Below are positions 37,361 through 47,357 of a stretch of DNA of 64,000 nucleotides, piece by piece. Location of the stretch: positions 674,617 through 738,616 of the forward strand of contig NZ_CADIJX010000004.1 in the NCBI RefSeq assembly GCF_902859625.1, in the 5' to 3' direction. The DNA is from Achromobacter pestifer (GTDB lineage: Bacteria > Pseudomonadota > Gammaproteobacteria > Burkholderiales > Burkholderiaceae_B). The notes under the pieces were generated by a model that ran no database searches, was not told the origin of the DNA, and saw only the letters and a list, made by a program, of their open reading frames with translations. The translations under genes were made by a program, and so were the position numbers. Every line of letters starts with the position of its first letter. The stretch's first letter is position 1.

Positions 37361-38253
37361 GCAAGGAACCCGAATTCCTGGCCAAGGCGCACGACCCGGC
37401 TGACCCCAGCCCCTGGCTGGCTTTATACCTGGACCGCAGCACGCCTTTGCCGGACAAGGTGAAGAAAGCCTGGTTGACGGATTCCAGCTGCGCGTCGCGC
37501 CAGTATCTGTTGCCGTTCCTGCGGCCGCTGGCACGCGCCTTCATCATCCTGATCCAGGTGGTGAAGACGTTCCTGCCGCGTCGTTGGTCGCATTCCAAGC
37601 TCCTGCACCGCATTCTGGCGTGGGGGCTCAAGCGCTTTGTGTCGCCCGAGGCCAACTGGCTGATCCTGCGGCACTTCCATCTGGGCGCACAGGCGTTGGC
37701 CTTCATTGCCGCGAATTCGCCGGTGCGGATCACGACCACGCCACTTGAGCCGTTGGAAATCGACGACCTGAAGGACGAGCTCTTCGTCAAACACGACCTG
37801 AACCTGTTCAACTTCGTCATCCGGCTGAACCAGGCGCTGAACGATGCGGGCGTTGAAATGCACGCACCCGAGTCCGTCGATTTCTCGATGATCAAGGATC
37901 CGCCGCTGAAGCTGGAAGACATGCCGCAGGGCAAGCTGAACTTCCTGGACCTGCAAAGCGCCATCGAGCTGTTCACGCCCCTGTACCAGTTGATGCTGAC
38001 CGACAACGACTTCTGGCGCGCGGCCAATTCCCTGCAATTGGACGAGACCATCGGCATCTACGCCGCCAAGCTGCTGGGGGCGCCGCAGCATCTGATCCTG
38101 GTCAACAACAGCCATCCTCTGGTGCCGATGTCGACCTTGCGCGCGGGCTATCGCCTGGTGCTGCACGGCTTGTCCACCGAGATGTTGCACAGTCTGCTGA
38201 TGGAGATGAAGGCCGCCCAGCAGGGCGCGGAGCCCCCGGCACCGATCGCCTAG
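37357..38253 (+). CDS. conserved hypothetical protein, last gene of lipid cluster
   Basis: 298 residues, translationally coupled to the ketosynthase fusion (ATGA overlap). One hydrophobic segment at about residues 50-70 (LLPFLRPLARAFIILIQVV) may touch the membrane; the rest is soluble, mostly helical, with a conserved-looking core RHFHLGAQALAFIAAN and LVNNSHPLVPMSTLRAGYRLV. I do not recognise a catalytic motif. By position it should act in the same pathway, possibly as an accessory or transferase component. Confidence 0.8.
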   Translation: MSKEPEFLAKAHDPADPSPWLALYLDRSTPLPDKVKKAWLTDSSCASRQYLLPFLRPLARAFIILIQVVKTFLPRRWSHSKLLHRILAWGLKRFVSPEANWLILRHFHLGAQALAFIAANSPVRITTTPLEPLEIDDLKDELFVKHDLNLFNFVIRLNQALNDAGVEMHAPESVDFSMIKDPPLKLEDMPQGKLNFLDLQSAIELFTPLYQLMLTDNDFWRAANSLQLDETIGIYAAKLLGAPQHLILVNNSHPLVPMSTLRAGYRLVLHGLSTEMLHSLLMEMKAAQQGAEPPAPIA

Positions 38254-38434
38254 GCCGGCAGGTGCCAGGACGGGCAACAGGCCTGCGCCACCGCCGGGGG
38301 ACTTGGTGTAGACCCTGCGTTACAGGGTAAAACGGCTGCGTTATATTGCGTCCCTTGTTCGGCGAACCGCGCTGGACCGCGTTCGCATCGCGTGATTTTC
38401 CGTTGCGTCAGTCTCTATTCCGGAAGGCCCCCCC

Positions 38435-39718
38435 ATGCCTCAAACCATTGAAGTCATTGCCACCATTCTGTTCGCCGTGGCGGTCCTTCATACTTTTTCG
38501 GTTCCCTTTTTCGCACGGCTCGCGCATCGCGGCGGCCCCCATGCGGGCTTTTGGCATCTGTTCGCGGAAGTCGAGGCCGTCTTCGGGGTATGGGCCTTCG
38601 CGCTGATCGTGGCGATGGCGGCGTTGGCCGGACCGTCCAGTGCCATCGACTACATGGACACGCGCAACTTCACGGAGCCGCTGTTCGTGTTCGCGATCAT
38701 GGTGGTGGCCGCCAGCCGGCCGATCCTGGAACTGGTGGGGTTGATGGTGCGCGTGGTGGCGCGCGTGCTGCCGCTGCCGCGCGAACTGGCTACTTTTTTT
38801 GTCGTGATGTCGCTGGTGCCGCTGGGTGGCTCGTTCATTACCGAGCCGGCCGCCATGACGCTGGCCGCCATTCTGCTGCGCGACGCCTATTTCCGCACGA
38901 GCGGCCGCGCGGGTTTCAAGTACATGACATTGGGCGTGTTGTTCGTGAACGTGTCCATCGGCGGGGTGCTGACCTCCTATGCCGCGCCGCCCGTCCTGAT
39001 GGTGGCCTCCACGTTCGGTTGGGATTCCGCCTTCATGGCGCAGCATTTCGGCTGGCGTGCCGCGGTGGCAGTGTGCCTGAACGCCGGTCTGCTGACGTTC
39101 ATCTGCCGCAAGGCACTGATGGAGCGTTCGGTGGGCACGGGCGGTGGCGTGGACGCGCCGGAAGGGGCGGATTCGCGTCCCCCGGTGCCGGCCGTCGTCA
39201 TCCTCGTGCACCTGGTCTTCCTGGTGGCCGTGGTGCTGACCGCGCACCATCCGGCGATCTTCATGGGGTTGCTGATGATGTTCATCGGCTTCTCGGAAGC
39301 CTACAAACGGCACCAGAACCGCCTGCTGATCAAGGAAGGCCTGATGGTGGGCTTCTTCCTGGCCGGGCTGGTGGTGCTGGGCGGCCTACAGAAATGGTGG
39401 TTGCAGGATCTGCTGGGCGGACTGGAGCCGTTCGTGCTGTTCTGGGGGGCCACCGCGCTGACAGCCATTACCGACAATGCCGCGCTGACCTATCTGGGGT
39501 CGCTGGTGGAAGGCACCAACGAGGCCTGGCGCTACATGCTGGTGGCCGGCGCCGTGACAGGCGGCGGGCTGACCGTGATCGCCAATGCGCCCAATCCGGC
39601 GGGCTTCGCCATCCTGAAGAACCATTTTCCAGACGGCAGCATTTCGTCGGGTCGGCTGTTCCTGTCCGCCCTGGCGCCCACCCTGGTGGCAGCGGTCATG
39701 TTCCTGCTTCCCGTCTAG
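38435..39718 (+). CDS. putative Na+/H+ antiporter
   Basis: 427 residues with 10-12 hydrophobic helices. It fits the putative Na+/H+ antiporter family PF07399: long helices with polar breaks such as VPLGGSFITEPAAMT, GGVLTSYAAPPVLM and TAITDNAALTYLGS near the C-terminus. Transport specificity is inferred from the family only. It stands alone between the lipid cluster and the fmdB gene. The start MPQTIEVIATILFA directly opens a helix, and no better upstream start exists. Confidence 0.85.
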   Translation: MPQTIEVIATILFAVAVLHTFSVPFFARLAHRGGPHAGFWHLFAEVEAVFGVWAFALIVAMAALAGPSSAIDYMDTRNFTEPLFVFAIMVVAASRPILELVGLMVRVVARVLPLPRELATFFVVMSLVPLGGSFITEPAAMTLAAILLRDAYFRTSGRAGFKYMTLGVLFVNVSIGGVLTSYAAPPVLMVASTFGWDSAFMAQHFGWRAAVAVCLNAGLLTFICRKALMERSVGTGGGVDAPEGADSRPPVPAVVILVHLVFLVAVVLTAHHPAIFMGLLMMFIGFSEAYKRHQNRLLIKEGLMVGFFLAGLVVLGGLQKWWLQDLLGGLEPFVLFWGATALTAITDNAALTYLGSLVEGTNEAWRYMLVAGAVTGGGLTVIANAPNPAGFAILKNHFPDGSISSGRLFLSALAPTLVAAVMFLLPV

Positions 39719-39926
39719 GGAAAGAGCCTGGCAGACCCGGGGGCGGCGCCTCCGGGACGGGCCTTGGGCCTCGCCCTCCGGGTCGGACACCGACGGTTCA
39801 TGAAAAACCGCTAAAATTCAAGACTTTCCCGTATTTTTTTCCGGCCTTGCCCACCCGCCGCCGCGGACCCTTCCGTCCGACGACTGACGGCTTCTTATTT
39901 GCCGGGCCCGCGCCTGGGAGCCCCTG

Positions 39927-40253
39927 ATGCCCATCTACGCTTATAAATGCAGCGCCTGCGGCCATGCCAAAGACGTCTTGCAGAAGATTTCCGATGCGCC
40001 GCTTTCGGTTTGCCCCGAATGCGGCCAAAGCACGTTTTCCAAGCAGGTGACCGCGGCTGGATTCCAGCTCAAGGGGTCCGGCTGGTACGTCACCGATTTC
40101 CGTGGAAACGGCAACGCGCCCGCCAGCACTTCCGCGCCCGCTGAAGGCGCCGCACCCGCCGCCGCCGCACCGGCCGCCACGCCAGCCCCTGCTGCGGCTC
40201 CGGCTGCAACGCCGGCCGCCGGAACGCCGGCCGCCGGGTCTTCGGCCACGTAG
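39927..40253 (+). CDS. FmdB-family zinc ribbon protein
   Basis: 108 residues. The N-terminal zinc ribbon has C8-x2-C11 and C29-x2-C32 (MPIYAYKCSACG, then VCPEC). It continues into the FmdB pattern GFQLKGSGWYVTDF. The last 40 residues are an Ala/Pro low-complexity tail. FmdB proteins are small and often encoded just before aspS, as here; the role is unclear, with regulatory links proposed. It lies ten bases before the DUF502 gene. Confidence 0.92.
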   Translation: MPIYAYKCSACGHAKDVLQKISDAPLSVCPECGQSTFSKQVTAAGFQLKGSGWYVTDFRGNGNAPASTSAPAEGAAPAAAAPAATPAPAAAPAATPAAGTPAAGSSAT

Positions 40254-40263
40254 CGCGCACGCG

Positions 40264-40935
40264 ATGCGGATGCGCCTCATCAAGAAGTACTTCATCACCG
40301 GCCTGTTGATCTGGGTTCCCCTGGTCATCACGGTGTGGGTGCTGGGTTTGCTGGTCGCCACCCTGGAAGGGTTCGTGCCTGGCTTTCTGTCGTCCGAATC
40401 GCTGTTCGGCATCGACATCCCCGGCTTCCGCTTCGTCCTGGTCATCGCGGTGGTGTTGTTGACGGGCGTATTTGCGGCAAACCTGATCGGCCGTACCATG
40501 GTGGATCAGTGGGAAAACCTGCTGGGCCGTATTCCACTGGTGCGTTCGATCTACAACTCGGTCAAGCAGGTCAGCGATACCGTGCTTGCCCCGAATGGCC
40601 AGGCGTTCCGCCGCGCGGTGCTCGTGCAGTATCCGCGGGCAGGTTCCTGGACGATTGCATTTGTCACCGGCACGCCCAGCGGTGAAGTGGCCAGCCTGCT
40701 GCCCGGCGACCACATCAGCGTGTATGTGCCGACGACGCCGAACCCCACGTCCGGCTTTTTCCTGATGATGCCTCGCGCCGACGCGATCGATCTTCAGATG
40801 AGCGTGGACGCGGCATTGAAGTACATCGTTTCCATGGGCGTTGTCGCCCCGGCCCAGGCGCCCGCGCCCGAGGACCGGCCGGCCCCGTCCTCTCCAGCGC
40901 CTGGCGTGCAAGACACGCCTCGCGCCGATTCGTAA
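40264..40935 (+). CDS. DUF502 membrane protein
   Basis: 223 residues from ATG 40264 (a second ATG follows two codons later). Two transmembrane helices (about 8-30 and 57-80) and then a soluble domain with [14 protein letters not shown] and [11 protein letters not shown], diagnostic of DUF502. The C-terminus is Pro/Ala-rich. The function is unknown in bacteria; plant relatives (LCV family) act in membranes. The order fmdB-DUF502-aspS is conserved in related bacteria as far as I recall, and spacing here (10 and 40 bases) fits one operon. Confidence 0.92.
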   Translation: MRMRLIKKYFITGLLIWVPLVITVWVLGLLVATLEGFVPGFLSSESLFGIDIPGFRFVLVIAVVLLTGVFAANLIGRTMVDQWENLLGRIPLVRSIYNSVKQVSDTVLAPNGQAFRRAVLVQYPRAGSWTIAFVTGTPSGEVASLLPGDHISVYVPTTPNPTSGFFLMMPRADAIDLQMSVDAALKYIVSMGVVAPAQAPAPEDRPAPSSPAPGVQDTPRADS

Positions 40936-40975
40936 CCCTTACGCTCAAACTAAGCACACAACGGAGTCATCCCGC

Positions 40976-42763
40976 ATGCGTACCTGCTACACCGGCCAGG
41001 TTTGCCGTGACCATCTCGGCCAGACTGTCACCCTGTACGGCTGGGTGAACCGCCGCCGCGACCACGGCGGGGTCATTTTCATCGACTTGCGCGACCGCGC
41101 GGGCCTGGCCCAGATCGTGTTCGATCCGGATAACGCCGCCTTCGCCACCGCCGAGCGCCTGCGCAACGAATTCTGCGTCCGCGTCACCGGCCTGGTGCGC
41201 GAGCGTCCGGCCGGCACCGCCAACAGCGAGCTGGCTTCGGGCGAAATCGAAGTGCTCTGCAAGGAAGTCGAAATCCTGAACGCTTCGGTCACGCCGCCGT
41301 TCCAGCTGGATGACGACAACCTGTCGGAGACCACCCGCCTGACGCATCGCGTGCTGGACCTGCGCCGCCCGCAGATGCAGCGCAACCTGATGTTGCGTTA
41401 CCGCGTGTCGATCGAAACGCGCAAGTTCCTGGACCAGTTGGGCTTCATCGACATCGAAACGCCGATGCTGGCCAAGAGCACGCCCGAAGGCGCGCGCGAC
41501 TACCTGGTGCCCTCGCGTGTGAACGCCGGCCACTTCTTCGCGCTGCCGCAGTCGCCGCAGCTGTTCAAGCAGATGCTGATGGTGTCGGGCTTTGACCGCT
41601 ACTACCAGATCACCAAGTGCTTCCGCGACGAAGACTTGCGCGCTGACCGCCAGCCCGAATTCACCCAGATCGACTGCGAAACGTCGTTCCTGAACGAAAT
41701 CGAAATCCGCGAAATCTTCGAAAACCTGATCCGCCACGTGTTCTCGGTGGTCCAGGGCGTTGAACTGCCGTCGCCGTTCCCGCTGATGCCGTGGACGGAA
41801 GCGATGCGCCGCTACGGTTCGGACAAGCCGGACCTGCGCGTGCAGCTGGAATTCACCGACATGACCGACGTCATGCGTGATGTGGACTTCAAGGTGTTTG
41901 CCGCCGCCGCCACGGCGCCGGGCAGCCGTGTCGTTGCCCTGCGCGTGCCGGGTGGCGCTGAAATGTCGCGTAGCGAAATCGACGGCTATACGCAGTTCGT
42001 TGGCATCTACGGCGCCAAGGGCCTGGCCTACATCAAGGTCAACGAAGTGGCCAAGGGCCGCGACGGCCTGCAATCCCCGATCGTCAAGAACCTGCACGAC
42101 GCTGCCCTGGCCGAATTGGTCAAGCGCACCGGCGCGCAAGACGGCGACATCATTTTCTTCGGCGCGGATCGCGAGAAGGTCGTCAACGACGCCATCGGCG
42201 CCTTGCGCGTGAAGATCGGCCACAGCGAATTCGGCAAGAAGACGGGCCTGTTCCAGGCCGGTTGGAAGCCGCTGTGGGTGATTGACTTCCCGATGTTTGA
42301 GTACGACGAGGAAGACGGCCGCTACACCGCTGCCCACCACCCCTTCACCAGCCCGAAGGATGGCCACGAAGACTTCCTGGAGACCGATCCCAGCAAGGCA
42401 TTCGCCAAGGCCTACGACATGGTGCTGAACGGTTGGGAAATCGGCGGCGGCTCGGTTCGTATCCACCGCGAAGAAGTCCAGAGCAAGGTGTTCCGCGCGC
42501 TGAAGATTGGCGCCGAGGAAGCCCGCGAGAAGTTCGGCTACCTGCTGGACGCGCTGCAATACGGCGCTCCTCCGCACGGCGGCATTGCATTCGGCCTGGA
42601 CCGCATCGTCACGATGATGACCGGCGCTGAATCGATCCGCGACGTGATCGCCTTCCCGAAGACGCAACGCGCTCAGGATCTGCTGACGCAAGCGCCGTCG
42701 GAAGTCGATGAAAAGCAACTGCGCGAATTGCACATTCGGTTGCGTAACGTCGAACCGAAATGA
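40976..42763 (+). CDS. aspS: aspartate-tRNA ligase
   Basis: 595 residues, normal bacterial length. N-terminal OB fold binds the anticodon ([25 protein letters not shown]). Class II motif 2 is in [18 protein letters not shown] and motif 3 in [11 protein letters not shown]; the bacterial insertion (GAD) domain lies between. It charges tRNA-Asp, and possibly tRNA-Asn if non-discriminating, which sequence alone does not settle. The start [16 protein letters not shown] matches the family, so the upstream frame from 40841 was not used. A GC-rich hairpin without T run follows at about 42778-42802. Confidence 0.98.
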   Translation: MRTCYTGQVCRDHLGQTVTLYGWVNRRRDHGGVIFIDLRDRAGLAQIVFDPDNAAFATAERLRNEFCVRVTGLVRERPAGTANSELASGEIEVLCKEVEILNASVTPPFQLDDDNLSETTRLTHRVLDLRRPQMQRNLMLRYRVSIETRKFLDQLGFIDIETPMLAKSTPEGARDYLVPSRVNAGHFFALPQSPQLFKQMLMVSGFDRYYQITKCFRDEDLRADRQPEFTQIDCETSFLNEIEIREIFENLIRHVFSVVQGVELPSPFPLMPWTEAMRRYGSDKPDLRVQLEFTDMTDVMRDVDFKVFAAAATAPGSRVVALRVPGGAEMSRSEIDGYTQFVGIYGAKGLAYIKVNEVAKGRDGLQSPIVKNLHDAALAELVKRTGAQDGDIIFFGADREKVVNDAIGALRVKIGHSEFGKKTGLFQAGWKPLWVIDFPMFEYDEEDGRYTAAHHPFTSPKDGHEDFLETDPSKAFAKAYDMVLNGWEIGGGSVRIHREEVQSKVFRALKIGAEEAREKFGYLLDALQYGAPPHGGIAFGLDRIVTMMTGAESIRDVIAFPKTQRAQDLLTQAPSEVDEKQLRELHIRLRNVEPK

Positions 42764-42877
42764 AGTAATCTGGCGTAGCGCCGCCGCTTGTCGCGGCGGT
42801 GCTCAGCCAGCCGATCTTCTCGGGGAATGCGCCAGATTCCTGGCGTTTTCCCGATGTTGAAAGGCGCCATATCCGCT

Positions 42878-43744
42878 ATGTCGCTTATCCGTGTCGTCAG
42901 CTACAACATTCATAAGGGCCGTTCGGCATTGGGCCGGCGCGACTCCCTGAAAGAATTGCGCCTGGGTCTGTATGGCCTGCGCCCCGACCTGGTCTTCCTG
43001 CAAGAAGTCCAAGGCCGCAACGAGCAGAAATCGCTGCTCGACGCTCAACACGAATCCCTTGCCGCCGCCTTGCGGCTGGACGTGGCCTATGGCCGCAATG
43101 CCGTCCGGCACGAGACGGACCACGGCAACGCATTGCTGTCGCGCTTCCCCATTCTTGACCACGAAAACCTGGACATCTCCGACCACCGGCTGGAGCAACG
43201 CGGCCTGCTGCATGCGCGCATCGAACTCGGCGGCCGTGCGGTGCATTGCTTCGTGGTGCATTTGGGTTTGTTCGCCGGCAGCCGCAGCCGCCAGATCCTG
43301 GCACTGACCGAACGCATCCGGCGCATGGTGCCGGACGGTGAACCGATCCTCATCGCGGGTGACTTCAACGACTGGAACGACCGCCTGGCGCCGCTCTTTG
43401 TGCAGCAGCTGGGCCTGTACGAAGTTTTCTCCCACGCACCGCGCAGCCATGGCGGCGAGCTGCCGCGCCTGCGTGATTCGGTCAAGCGGCTGAGCAATGC
43501 GCTGCGGGGGCTGCCCAATGGCGGCCTGTCCGTCATGGAGCGCACCAATCAACTGGGCATGGACGGTAGCTCGCGTCTGCTGCTGCCGCCGCCCCGCACC
43601 TTTCCCGCCGTCTTCCCTTGGTTCCGCCTGGACCGCATCTACCAGCGCGGCTTTGCCGTGCGCAGCGCGCGCGTCTTGCGCGGGCGCGAATGGGCGCGGC
43701 TTTCCGATCACTCCCCCTTGCTGGCCGAGCTGGAACTACCGTGA
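42878..43744 (+). CDS. endonuclease/exonuclease/phosphatase family protein (YbhP-like)
   Basis: 288 residues. EEP fold: SYNIHKGRS at the N-terminus (Asn metal site), FLQEVQGR (catalytic Glu), AGDFNDWNDRL and the terminal LSDHSPLLAELEL (Asp-His). Start chosen at 42878 because the fold begins right there; ATG 42854 is possible. It overlaps the following phospholipase-D-type gene by 4 bases (GTGA). This pair matches ybhP-clsB of E. coli, so a role beside cardiolipin or phospholipid metabolism is inferred. Confidence 0.88.
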   Translation: MSLIRVVSYNIHKGRSALGRRDSLKELRLGLYGLRPDLVFLQEVQGRNEQKSLLDAQHESLAAALRLDVAYGRNAVRHETDHGNALLSRFPILDHENLDISDHRLEQRGLLHARIELGGRAVHCFVVHLGLFAGSRSRQILALTERIRRMVPDGEPILIAGDFNDWNDRLAPLFVQQLGLYEVFSHAPRSHGGELPRLRDSVKRLSNALRGLPNGGLSVMERTNQLGMDGSSRLLLPPPRTFPAVFPWFRLDRIYQRGFAVRSARVLRGREWARLSDHSPLLAELELP

Positions 43745-44952
43745 AGGCCGAGCAGGTCAAGTTGGAATGGACCGACGGCAACAGCATCCGCCTGTTGCAG
43801 AACGGGTCCGACTTTTTTCCCGCCCTGTGCGCGGCCATCGATGCAGCCCAGGTCAGCGTGCACCTGGAAACCTATATCTTCATGGTGGACCGCAGCGGTT
43901 CACGAGTGCTGGAATGCCTGGCGGCGGCGGCCGGGCGCGGCGTGAAGGTGCGCGTCGTGCTGGATGGTTTCGGCAGTGCCGAAAGCGCCGACGAGGTGCG
44001 CGAGCGCTTGCTTGAAGCGGGCGCGCAATGCCGCATATTCCGCCCCGAACCACGTTGGTTCGCCCGTCTGATCCCATCGCGCAGCCGCTTGCGACGGCTG
44101 CATCGCAAGGTCACCATCGTGGATGGGCGCATTGCCTTCGTGGGGGGCATCAATGTCATCGACGACTACGACGACCTGGACCCCACGGACGGCATCTCGG
44201 CGCCACGCTTTGATTTCGCGGTGCAGGTGGAAGGGCCGTTGGTCACCGACGCGGCCTACGCGCAGGATCTGCTGTGGGTGCGCCTGAACTGGGCACGCCT
44301 GCGACGTCATCCGCGTGACTGGAGCCGCATGCGGCTGACCAAGCCGCACCCCGCGCCGGTAGCCCCGTGCGGCACGCTGCGCGCGGCGCTGGTCCTGCGG
44401 GACAACCTGCGCTACCGGCAGACTTTTGAACGGGCCTATCTGTACGGCATCACGCAGGCACGCCGCGATATCCTGATCGCCAATGCGTATTTTTTTCCAG
44501 GACGGCAGTTCCGTCGCGCCCTGGCCCGCGCCGCCGCGCGCGGCGTGCGGGTGCGGCTGTTGTTGCAAGGCAAGGTCGAATACCGCATGCAGTACCACGC
44601 CACGCGCTCGCTGTATGACCAGCTACTGCGTGACGGCATCGAGATTTACGAATACATGCCGAGCTACCTGCATGCCAAGGTCGCGGTGATCGACAACGTG
44701 GCGACCGTGGGCTCGTCCAACCTGGATCCCTTCAGCCTGTTGCTGGCGCGCGAGGCCAATGTGGTCGTCGACGACCAGCCCTTCGCGTGGGATTTGCAGG
44801 AGCGCCTGGAAATGGCCATCCGAGAAGGCGGCCGCTTCATTCGTCCGCTGGAATACCAGCGCCGGGGGTGGGTCCGACGCTGGGTGGATGCGGCTTCCTA
44901 TACGCTGCTGCGTATCGGCGTGGCCTTGACGGGCACGTCGGACAAATACTGA
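43741..44952 (+). CDS. clsB: cardiolipin synthase ClsB-like (phospholipase D family)
   Basis: 403 residues starting at GTG 43741, which overlaps the stop of the EEP gene. Two HKD motifs: HRKVTIVDGRIAFVGGIN and HAKVAVIDNVATVGSSNLDP. Bacterial PLD-type cardiolipin synthases of the ClsB branch lack the N-terminal transmembrane helices of ClsA, as here. The reaction joins phosphatidylglycerol with PE or PG at the inner membrane. The upstream EEP neighbour reproduces the E. coli ybhP-ybhO order; a ybhN-like flippase is absent. Confidence 0.88.
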   Translation: MKAEQVKLEWTDGNSIRLLQNGSDFFPALCAAIDAAQVSVHLETYIFMVDRSGSRVLECLAAAAGRGVKVRVVLDGFGSAESADEVRERLLEAGAQCRIFRPEPRWFARLIPSRSRLRRLHRKVTIVDGRIAFVGGINVIDDYDDLDPTDGISAPRFDFAVQVEGPLVTDAAYAQDLLWVRLNWARLRRHPRDWSRMRLTKPHPAPVAPCGTLRAALVLRDNLRYRQTFERAYLYGITQARRDILIANAYFFPGRQFRRALARAAARGVRVRLLLQGKVEYRMQYHATRSLYDQLLRDGIEIYEYMPSYLHAKVAVIDNVATVGSSNLDPFSLLLAREANVVVDDQPFAWDLQERLEMAIREGGRFIRPLEYQRRGWVRRWVDAASYTLLRIGVALTGTSDKY

Positions 44953-44961
44953 GCGGGCGGT

Positions 44962-45831
44962 TCAGGCTCGGCGCTTGATCAGGCCCAGTGCCAGCGCCGT
45001 GCCCACCAGAATGATGGCGGCGCCGATGGCGATGGACGGCGTAATGCTCTCATCCAGGAACCAGGCCCCCCACACCACACCGAAGATCGGCACCAGGAAG
45101 GTCACGCTGACGGCGCCGGTCGGCCCGACGTTGGCGATCAGACGGAAGAAGACGATGTAGGCCGCGCCCGTGCACACGACGGCCAGCAAGATCGTGGAGA
45201 TCCAGGCGGCCATTGATGCCGGCGTTTCCGGCCATGCGGAGATCGCCAAAGGCAGCAGTACCAGCGAGGCCGCGATCATGCTGCCGGTGGCACTGGCCAA
45301 GGCGTCGACGCCGCTCAGGAAACGCTTGGTCCAGTTGGCGGCAATGCCGTAGAACACGGGCGCCGACACGGCGGCCAGCACCGCCGGCCCCGTGCCACCG
45401 GATTGGAAGTTCAGCTTGTCCCACACCAACACGATAATGCCCAGGAACCCGATCAAGAGGCCCAGCGAACGCATCCAGGGCAGTTTGTCCTTCAGCCATA
45501 GCCAGCCGATGACCGCGCCCCAGACGGGTGTCACCGCATTGGCCACCGACAGGAAGCCCGCGCCCAGCGATTGCGCCGCGTAGGCGTAAAGCAGGAAGGG
45601 CACGGCGGCGTTCAGCGTGCCGACCACCAGCAGTGCTTTCCAGTGCCGGACGATCAGCGGCATCTTGCCGCGCCACAGGGCGGCGGGCAGCAGGAACAGC
45701 GCGGCCAGCCCCACGCGCAACTCGATCAGCGCGATCGGCCCGAAATCGCCAACCGCGATGCGCATGAACAGGAAGGAACCGCCCCAGACCGCAGCCAGAA
45801 GCAGCAGGTCCAGCAGATTGCGTTGACGCAT
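44962..45831 (-). CDS. EamA/DMT-family transporter
   Basis: 289 residues, ten predicted helices in two EamA repeats (LLLLAAVWGGSFLFMRIAV opens the first; PVFYGIAANWTKRFLSG begins the second). Such proteins export amino acids or metabolites; no substrate can be assigned. Convergent with clsB, ten bases between stops. It lies about 75 bases downstream of nothing on its strand, so it has its own promoter. Confidence 0.88.
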   Translation of the reverse strand: MRQRNLLDLLLLAAVWGGSFLFMRIAVGDFGPIALIELRVGLAALFLLPAALWRGKMPLIVRHWKALLVVGTLNAAVPFLLYAYAAQSLGAGFLSVANAVTPVWGAVIGWLWLKDKLPWMRSLGLLIGFLGIIVLVWDKLNFQSGGTGPAVLAAVSAPVFYGIAANWTKRFLSGVDALASATGSMIAASLVLLPLAISAWPETPASMAAWISTILLAVVCTGAAYIVFFRLIANVGPTGAVSVTFLVPIFGVVWGAWFLDESITPSIAIGAAIILVGTALALGLIKRRA

Positions 45832-45905
45832 GTTTGTCTCGAGTTAGCCTAAGGCAGGCCTGATTCTGCCGGCCTGCTTGGGCCGGCGTTTCGCTTGGGT
45901 GGCGG

Positions 45906-47324
45906 CTACTTCCGGCCGGTGACCAGGTTCTTCATCTTGACCCGGTGCGCCAGCAACGCACAGGTCAGCGACAGCACAATACACAAGGCCAGGCCTGCCC
46001 GCACTCCGTTTAGTACCGTGCCGTGCGAAATAATGATGCCAACCACCGCCGTGCCCAAGGCACTGCCAATGGCGCGCGTGGTCTGCACCAGCGCAGAGGC
46101 CACCCCCACGTCGCGGCGTTCGCTCAGCATCTGCATGAAGAGCGTCAGGTTGGGCAGCAGAAAGCCTAGCGCACAGCCGTTGACGAAAAAGGCGGCCAGA
46201 ATCCACCAGGCCGACGTGCCGGGGGAAATCAGCAGCACCATCAGGGTGCCGGCCGCAAGCAAGAGGGCGCCGAACACCATCAGGCGTTGCGGCTCGGTCT
46301 GCTTGGGGAACATCCGCCCGTTGATGATGCTGCCCACCGAGATCGCGGCGACCAGCGGGGTCAGCAGCAGGCCCGCCTCGCTGGGCGAATAGCCCAGCAC
46401 CTGTTGCAGCAGCAACGGGCTGTAGAAGATCAGCACGAACATCACCGCGCCAACCATCATCGCGGCCAGGTTCAGCAGACGGGATTCCTGGCCGGCCAGG
46501 ACGCGCAGCGGAAAGATGGGCGATTTCACGCGGCGTTCGGTGGGAATCAGGATGGCAATGGCGGCGACGCCAATCAAAGCCAGCATGCCGCCCAGAAGCG
46601 GGTGCGCGTGTTCGCCACTGGCAAAGGCCAGTTCCAGCGCAGCCAGCGGTGCGCCCACCGCCAATACCAGCAAGATGGCACCCAACCAGTCGATCTTGCG
46701 GCTGCCGTCATGGATGGGGCGGATACGCGGGAAATAGCGCGCCAGCAGGAAAAAGGCACCCGCCGCCGCGATCGGCGAAATGAAGAACGCCGCGCGCCAG
46801 CCCAGTGCCTGCGTGGCGGCCCCGCCCAGGACCGGCCCGATGCCGCTGGCCATGGCGAAGGCGGCAGACACCAGCGCCATCCAGCGCACGCGCTGTTTGG
46901 CGTCGGGGAACAGGTCAGCGGGCGCGGCGAAGGCGGTGGCGATCATCATCCCGCCGCCCACGCCTTGCAAGGTACGGAACACGATCAGCTGGGTCATGGA
47001 CTGCGCCAGGCCACAGGCGATGGAGCCCAACGCAATGATCAGGACGGAGACCAGCATCAGGGGCTTGCGGCCGAACATGTCGCCCAGCCGGCCAAAGATC
47101 AGGATGGAGGCCGCAGTGGCCAGCAGGTAGCCGGTGCCAACCCAGGCATACAGCGCCATGCCGTTCAGCGCTTCGGCCACGCGCGGCAGCGTGGTGCTGA
47201 TGATGGTGGAGTCCAGCGCGGCCAGCACCACCGTCGCCGACACCCCTGCCATGGCCATCAGGAGATCCCGGCGAGAGTGGGCGGGATCGGTGGCGGATGG
47301 CTGGGGCGTTGGGGGCGGCGTCAT
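45906..47324 (-). CDS. MFS multidrug efflux protein, DHA2 type
   Basis: 472 residues, 14 predicted helices. It opens with a helix carrying VLAALDSTIISTTLPRVAE, the motif D1 of the 14-TM drug:H+ antiporters (EmrB/QacA group). Motif A is present as FGRLGDMFGRKPLM and motif C-like GPVLGG in helix 5. It exports lipophilic drugs by exchange with protons. No adaptor (EmrA) or regulator gene adjoins it, so it may work alone in the inner membrane. Confidence 0.9.
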   Translation of the reverse strand: MTPPPTPQPSATDPAHSRRDLLMAMAGVSATVVLAALDSTIISTTLPRVAEALNGMALYAWVGTGYLLATAASILIFGRLGDMFGRKPLMLVSVLIIALGSIACGLAQSMTQLIVFRTLQGVGGGMMIATAFAAPADLFPDAKQRVRWMALVSAAFAMASGIGPVLGGAATQALGWRAAFFISPIAAAGAFFLLARYFPRIRPIHDGSRKIDWLGAILLVLAVGAPLAALELAFASGEHAHPLLGGMLALIGVAAIAILIPTERRVKSPIFPLRVLAGQESRLLNLAAMMVGAVMFVLIFYSPLLLQQVLGYSPSEAGLLLTPLVAAISVGSIINGRMFPKQTEPQRLMVFGALLLAAGTLMVLLISPGTSAWWILAAFFVNGCALGFLLPNLTLFMQMLSERRDVGVASALVQTTRAIGSALGTAVVGIIISHGTVLNGVRAGLALCIVLSLTCALLAHRVKMKNLVTGRK

Positions 47325-47357
47325 GCCGCCTAGGATATCACCGGCCTACTAGGGTTT

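Noticed and set aside
38551..39927. 458-codon frame overlapping the antiporter on the same strand
   Set aside because: Gly/Arg-rich translation typical of a frame-shifted shadow; the antiporter frame has clear helices.
42778..42802. GC-rich hairpin after aspS as terminator
   Set aside because: Ten-base stem but no T run and immediately followed by the next gene's leader; too weak to call.
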